The position numbers and the translations under genes are program-made. From NCBI GenBank assembly GCA_007123695.1, contig SLGN01000093.1, positions 1-9,809 of the forward strand: a DNA stretch of 9,809 nucleotides. The letters run 5' to 3'. Of this stretch, positions 5,700 to 9,809 are shown piece after piece; the stretch's first letter is position 1, and the number at the start of each line of letters is the position of its first letter. This stretch comes from Verrucomicrobiales bacterium (GTDB lineage: Bacteria; Verrucomicrobiota; Verrucomicrobiia; Verrucomicrobiales; DEV007). The notes under the pieces were generated by a model. That model had not been told where the DNA came from. It ran no database searches and was given only the letters and a program-made list of their open reading frames with translations.

Positions 5700-5725
5700 C
5701 CCGCTTTCAGAAATCCCCCCATTTC

Positions 5726-7675
<1,950 letters not shown>

Positions 7676-7680
7676 ACCCC

Positions 7681-7693
7681 GCGGGCCGCCCGC
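7681..7693 (+). other. Short GC hairpin between acs and metG
   Basis: GCGGG and CCCGC flank a three-base CCG loop five bases after the acs stop. TTTT follows only 15 bases later, just before the metG start. It may attenuate or merely punctuate acs-metG readthrough; no separate metG promoter is visible in the 40-base gap. Confidence 0.3.
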
Positions 7694-7715
7694 CCCCGGA
7701 CCGCCCCCTTTTCGC

Positions 7716-9809
7716 ATGCGCCAGCTCCTCGTCACCTCCGCCCTGCCCTACGCCAACGGGCACATCCACATCGGCCACCTCGTCGAGTATCTCCAGACCG
7801 ACATCTGGGTGCGCTTCCAGAAGATGCGGGGGCACCGCGCCGTCTACATCTGCGCCGACGACACCCACGGCACCGCCATCATGATCCGCGCGCGCGCCGA
7901 GGGCCGCAGCGAGGAGGAACTCGTCGCGGAGATGAGCGGGGCCCACCAGCGCGACTTCGCCGGCTTCCACATCGACTTCGACCACTACGGCAGCACCCAC
8001 AGCGAGGCCAGCCGCGAGGTCTGCCACGAGATCTGGGCGGCGCTGCGCGACGCCGGGATGGTCGTCGAGCAGGAGATCGACCAGCTCTACGACACCGAGC
8101 AGGGCACCTTCCTCGCCGACCGATTCGTCCGCGGCACCTGTCCCAAATGCGGATCGACCGACCAGCCCGGCGACAACTGCGGGGCCTGCGGCGCCACCTA
8201 CAGCCCCATCGACCTCGTCGATCCCGTCAGCACCCTCTCCGGCAGCCGACCCGAGCCGAGGGCGGCGACGCATCTCTTCGTCCAGATCGAGAAGCTCCAC
8301 GACTTCCTCGCCGAGTGGACCCAGTCGGGCACCCTGCCCCCGGAGAGCGCCAACTACCTGAGAAACTTCTTCCTCAACGAAGCCCTGCGCGACTGGGACG
8401 TCTCCCGCCCCGCCCCCTACTTCGGCTTCGAGATCCCGGACTCGCCGGGGAACTACTGGTATGTCTGGTTCGACGCACCCATCGGCTACATCGGGTCCAC
8501 CGCGGAATGGTGCGCCGCCCAGGGCGAGAGCCTGGACGACTGGTGGAAAGGCGGAAAAACCGAAGTCCACCACTTCATCGGCAAGGACATCCAGTATTTC
8601 CACACCCTCTTCTGGCCCGCCATGCTGAAGACCGCCGGCTTCAGCCTCCCAACCCGGGTCCACATCCACGGCTTCCTCACCGTCGACGGGGAAAAGATGT
8701 CGAAATCGCGCGGCACCTTCATCCGCGCCTCGAAATACCTCGAGCACCTCGACCCCGAATACCTCCGCTACTACTACGCGACCAAACTCTCTGCCCGCGT
8801 CGAGGACCTCGACCTGAATCTCGGCGAATTCGTCTCGCGGGTGAACAGCGACCTCGTCGGCAAGGTGGTCAACCTCGCCAGCCGCACCGCGAAGTTCGTC
8901 GCCGCGAGCGGGCTTTCCTGCGAATACCCCGACGACGGCGGGCTCTTCGAGCGCTTCGCCGGGCGCGGCGAGGAGATCGCCGCCGCCTACGAGCGGGGCG
9001 ACTACGGCAAGGCCATGCGCATGGTCATGGAATTGGCCGACCTCGCCAACCCCTACGTCGAGGAGCACGCTCCCTGGGAGCTGCGCAAGGATCCCGCCCG
9101 CAGCCGCCAGCTGCAGGACGTCTGCACCGTCGCCCTCAACCTCTTCCGCACCCTCGTGGTCTACCTCGCCCCGGTCCTGCCCGAACTTGCAAGGAAGACC
9201 GGGGAACTCTTCGACAACCGCATCGCCTCGTGGGAACAGGCCCAGACGCCGCTGCTGGGGCGTCCCGTGGCCAAGTTCGCCCACATGATGGCCCGGGTCG
9301 ATCCGGCCAAGATCGAGGCAATGGTCGCCGAATCGCGCGAGGAATCCCCCGCCCCGGCAGCAGGCCCCGCAACTGCGGTCCCGGCAGCGGACAAAGCGGC
9401 GAGCGCGGACGGCGACTCCCCCGCCCCGGCGTGGAACGACTCCGGCGACGCGCTCGCGGCGACGCCGATCGGGCCCGAAATCACCATCGACGACTTTCTC
9501 AAGGTCGACCTGCGCGTCGCCCGCGTCCTCGCCGCCGACGAGGTGCCCGAGGCCCGCAAGCTCGTCCGCCTCACCCTCGGGCTCGGCGGCGGAGAAACCC
9601 GCCAGGTCTTCGCGGGCATCAAGGCGGCCTACCAACCCGCCGACCTCGTCGGCCGGCTCGTCGTCATGGTCGCCAACCTCGCGCCGCGCCAGATGAAGTT
9701 CGGCACCAGCGAGGGGATGATCGTCGCGTCCGGCCCCGGCGGGAAAGACGTCTTCCTGCTATCCCCCGACGAGGGCGCCGCACCGGGCCAGCGGGTCGGA
9801 TCGATGATG
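7716..9809 (+). CDS. metG: Methionyl-tRNA synthetase, C-terminus cut by window edge
   Basis: The enzyme charges tRNA-Met with methionine for initiation and elongation. All 698 codons visible are open; no stop is seen before the edge, but alignment in mind with E. coli MetG suggests only a few codons are missing. The class I catalytic domain begins [14 protein letters not shown] with the HIGH motif at 18-21; the zinc knuckle has C142, C145, C155 and C158 in the E. coli-like four-Cys arrangement; K-M-S-K-S is at 327-331. An anticodon-binding helical region follows, then an Ala/Pro-rich linker (about 545-585) and a C-terminal tRNA-binding OB-fold from residue 589 (I-T-I-D-D-F-x-K-V-D-L-R-V-A) through P-R-Q-M-K-F-G-x-S-E-G-M, which dimerises in homologues. 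ATG 7716 has no Shine-Dalgarno; it lies 40 bases after acs and is probably cotranscribed with it. Confidence 0.96.
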   Translation, partial: MRQLLVTSALPYANGHIHIGHLVEYLQTDIWVRFQKMRGHRAVYICADDTHGTAIMIRARAEGRSEEELVAEMSGAHQRDFAGFHIDFDHYGSTHSEASREVCHEIWAALRDAGMVVEQEIDQLYDTEQGTFLADRFVRGTCPKCGSTDQPGDNCGACGATYSPIDLVDPVSTLSGSRPEPRAATHLFVQIEKLHDFLAEWTQSGTLPPESANYLRNFFLNEALRDWDVSRPAPYFGFEIPDSPGNYWYVWFDAPIGYIGSTAEWCAAQGESLDDWWKGGKTEVHHFIGKDIQYFHTLFWPAMLKTAGFSLPTRVHIHGFLTVDGEKMSKSRGTFIRASKYLEHLDPEYLRYYYATKLSARVEDLDLNLGEFVSRVNSDLVGKVVNLASRTAKFVAASGLSCEYPDDGGLFERFAGRGEEIAAAYERGDYGKAMRMVMELADLANPYVEEHAPWELRKDPARSRQLQDVCTVALNLFRTLVVYLAPVLPELARKTGELFDNRIASWEQAQTPLLGRPVAKFAHMMARVDPAKIEAMVAESREESPAPAAGPATAVPAADKAASADGDSPAPAWNDSGDALAATPIGPEITIDDFLKVDLRVARVLAADEVPEARKLVRLTLGLGGGETRQVFAGIKAAYQPADLVGRLVVMVANLAPRQMKFGTSEGMIVASGPGGKDVFLLSPDEGAAPGQRVGSMM

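Noticed and set aside
5666..5725. TTG-initiated 20-residue extension of Acs
   Set aside because: It would overlap the candidate promoter and hairpin-proximal region, and the ATG at 5726 gives the normal family N-terminus.

Overview
The window is about 9.8 kb of GC-rich bacterial DNA holding ten protein-coding genes in two opposed blocks. I see no rRNA, tRNA, CRISPR array, insertion sequence or phage gene. The gene content suggests a Gram-negative didermal bacterium, because it includes a lipid-A-synthase-N-like membrane protein, a lipoprotein with a 3D domain and a periplasmic GlpQ. The promoter-like hexamers and weak use of Shine-Dalgarno sequences would fit Verrucomicrobiota, but this assignment is tentative and is not proven by any marker in the window.

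Left block, minus strand (about 1-3905). Transcription runs leftward. First comes a two-domain GNAT acetyltransferase (3905-3048). Next is a 182-bp spacer holding three tandem 22-bp repeats. Then comes an unrecognised acidic 121-residue protein (2865-2500), tightly coupled (1-base gap) to a secreted GlpQ-type glycerophosphodiester phosphodiesterase (2498-1506). After a 120-bp gap comes a compact membrane-protein cluster: a DUF4199-like protein (1385-879), a LABN-domain protein (863-270) and the start of a DUF2007-like small protein that leaves the window (244-1).

Right block, plus strand (3969-9809). A short divergent region leads to a small 3D-domain lipoprotein (3969-4403) whose first codons are strikingly AT-rich. 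A foldable intergenic region precedes class I DAHP synthase (4531-5604), the entry step of aromatic amino acid synthesis. A hairpin and a promoter-like sequence separate it from acetyl-CoA synthetase (5726-7675). Methionyl-tRNA synthetase (7716 to the window end) follows after 40 bases and is cut by the edge only a few codons before its expected end.

The right block is core metabolism and translation, and the left block is envelope and lipid related. No convincing new multi-gene system is present. The items that most deserve a second look are the 22-bp repeat array, the inverted-repeat leader before DAHP synthase, the AT-rich island at the lipoprotein start and the C-rich, non-Shine-Dalgarno leaders of the three large plus-strand genes.
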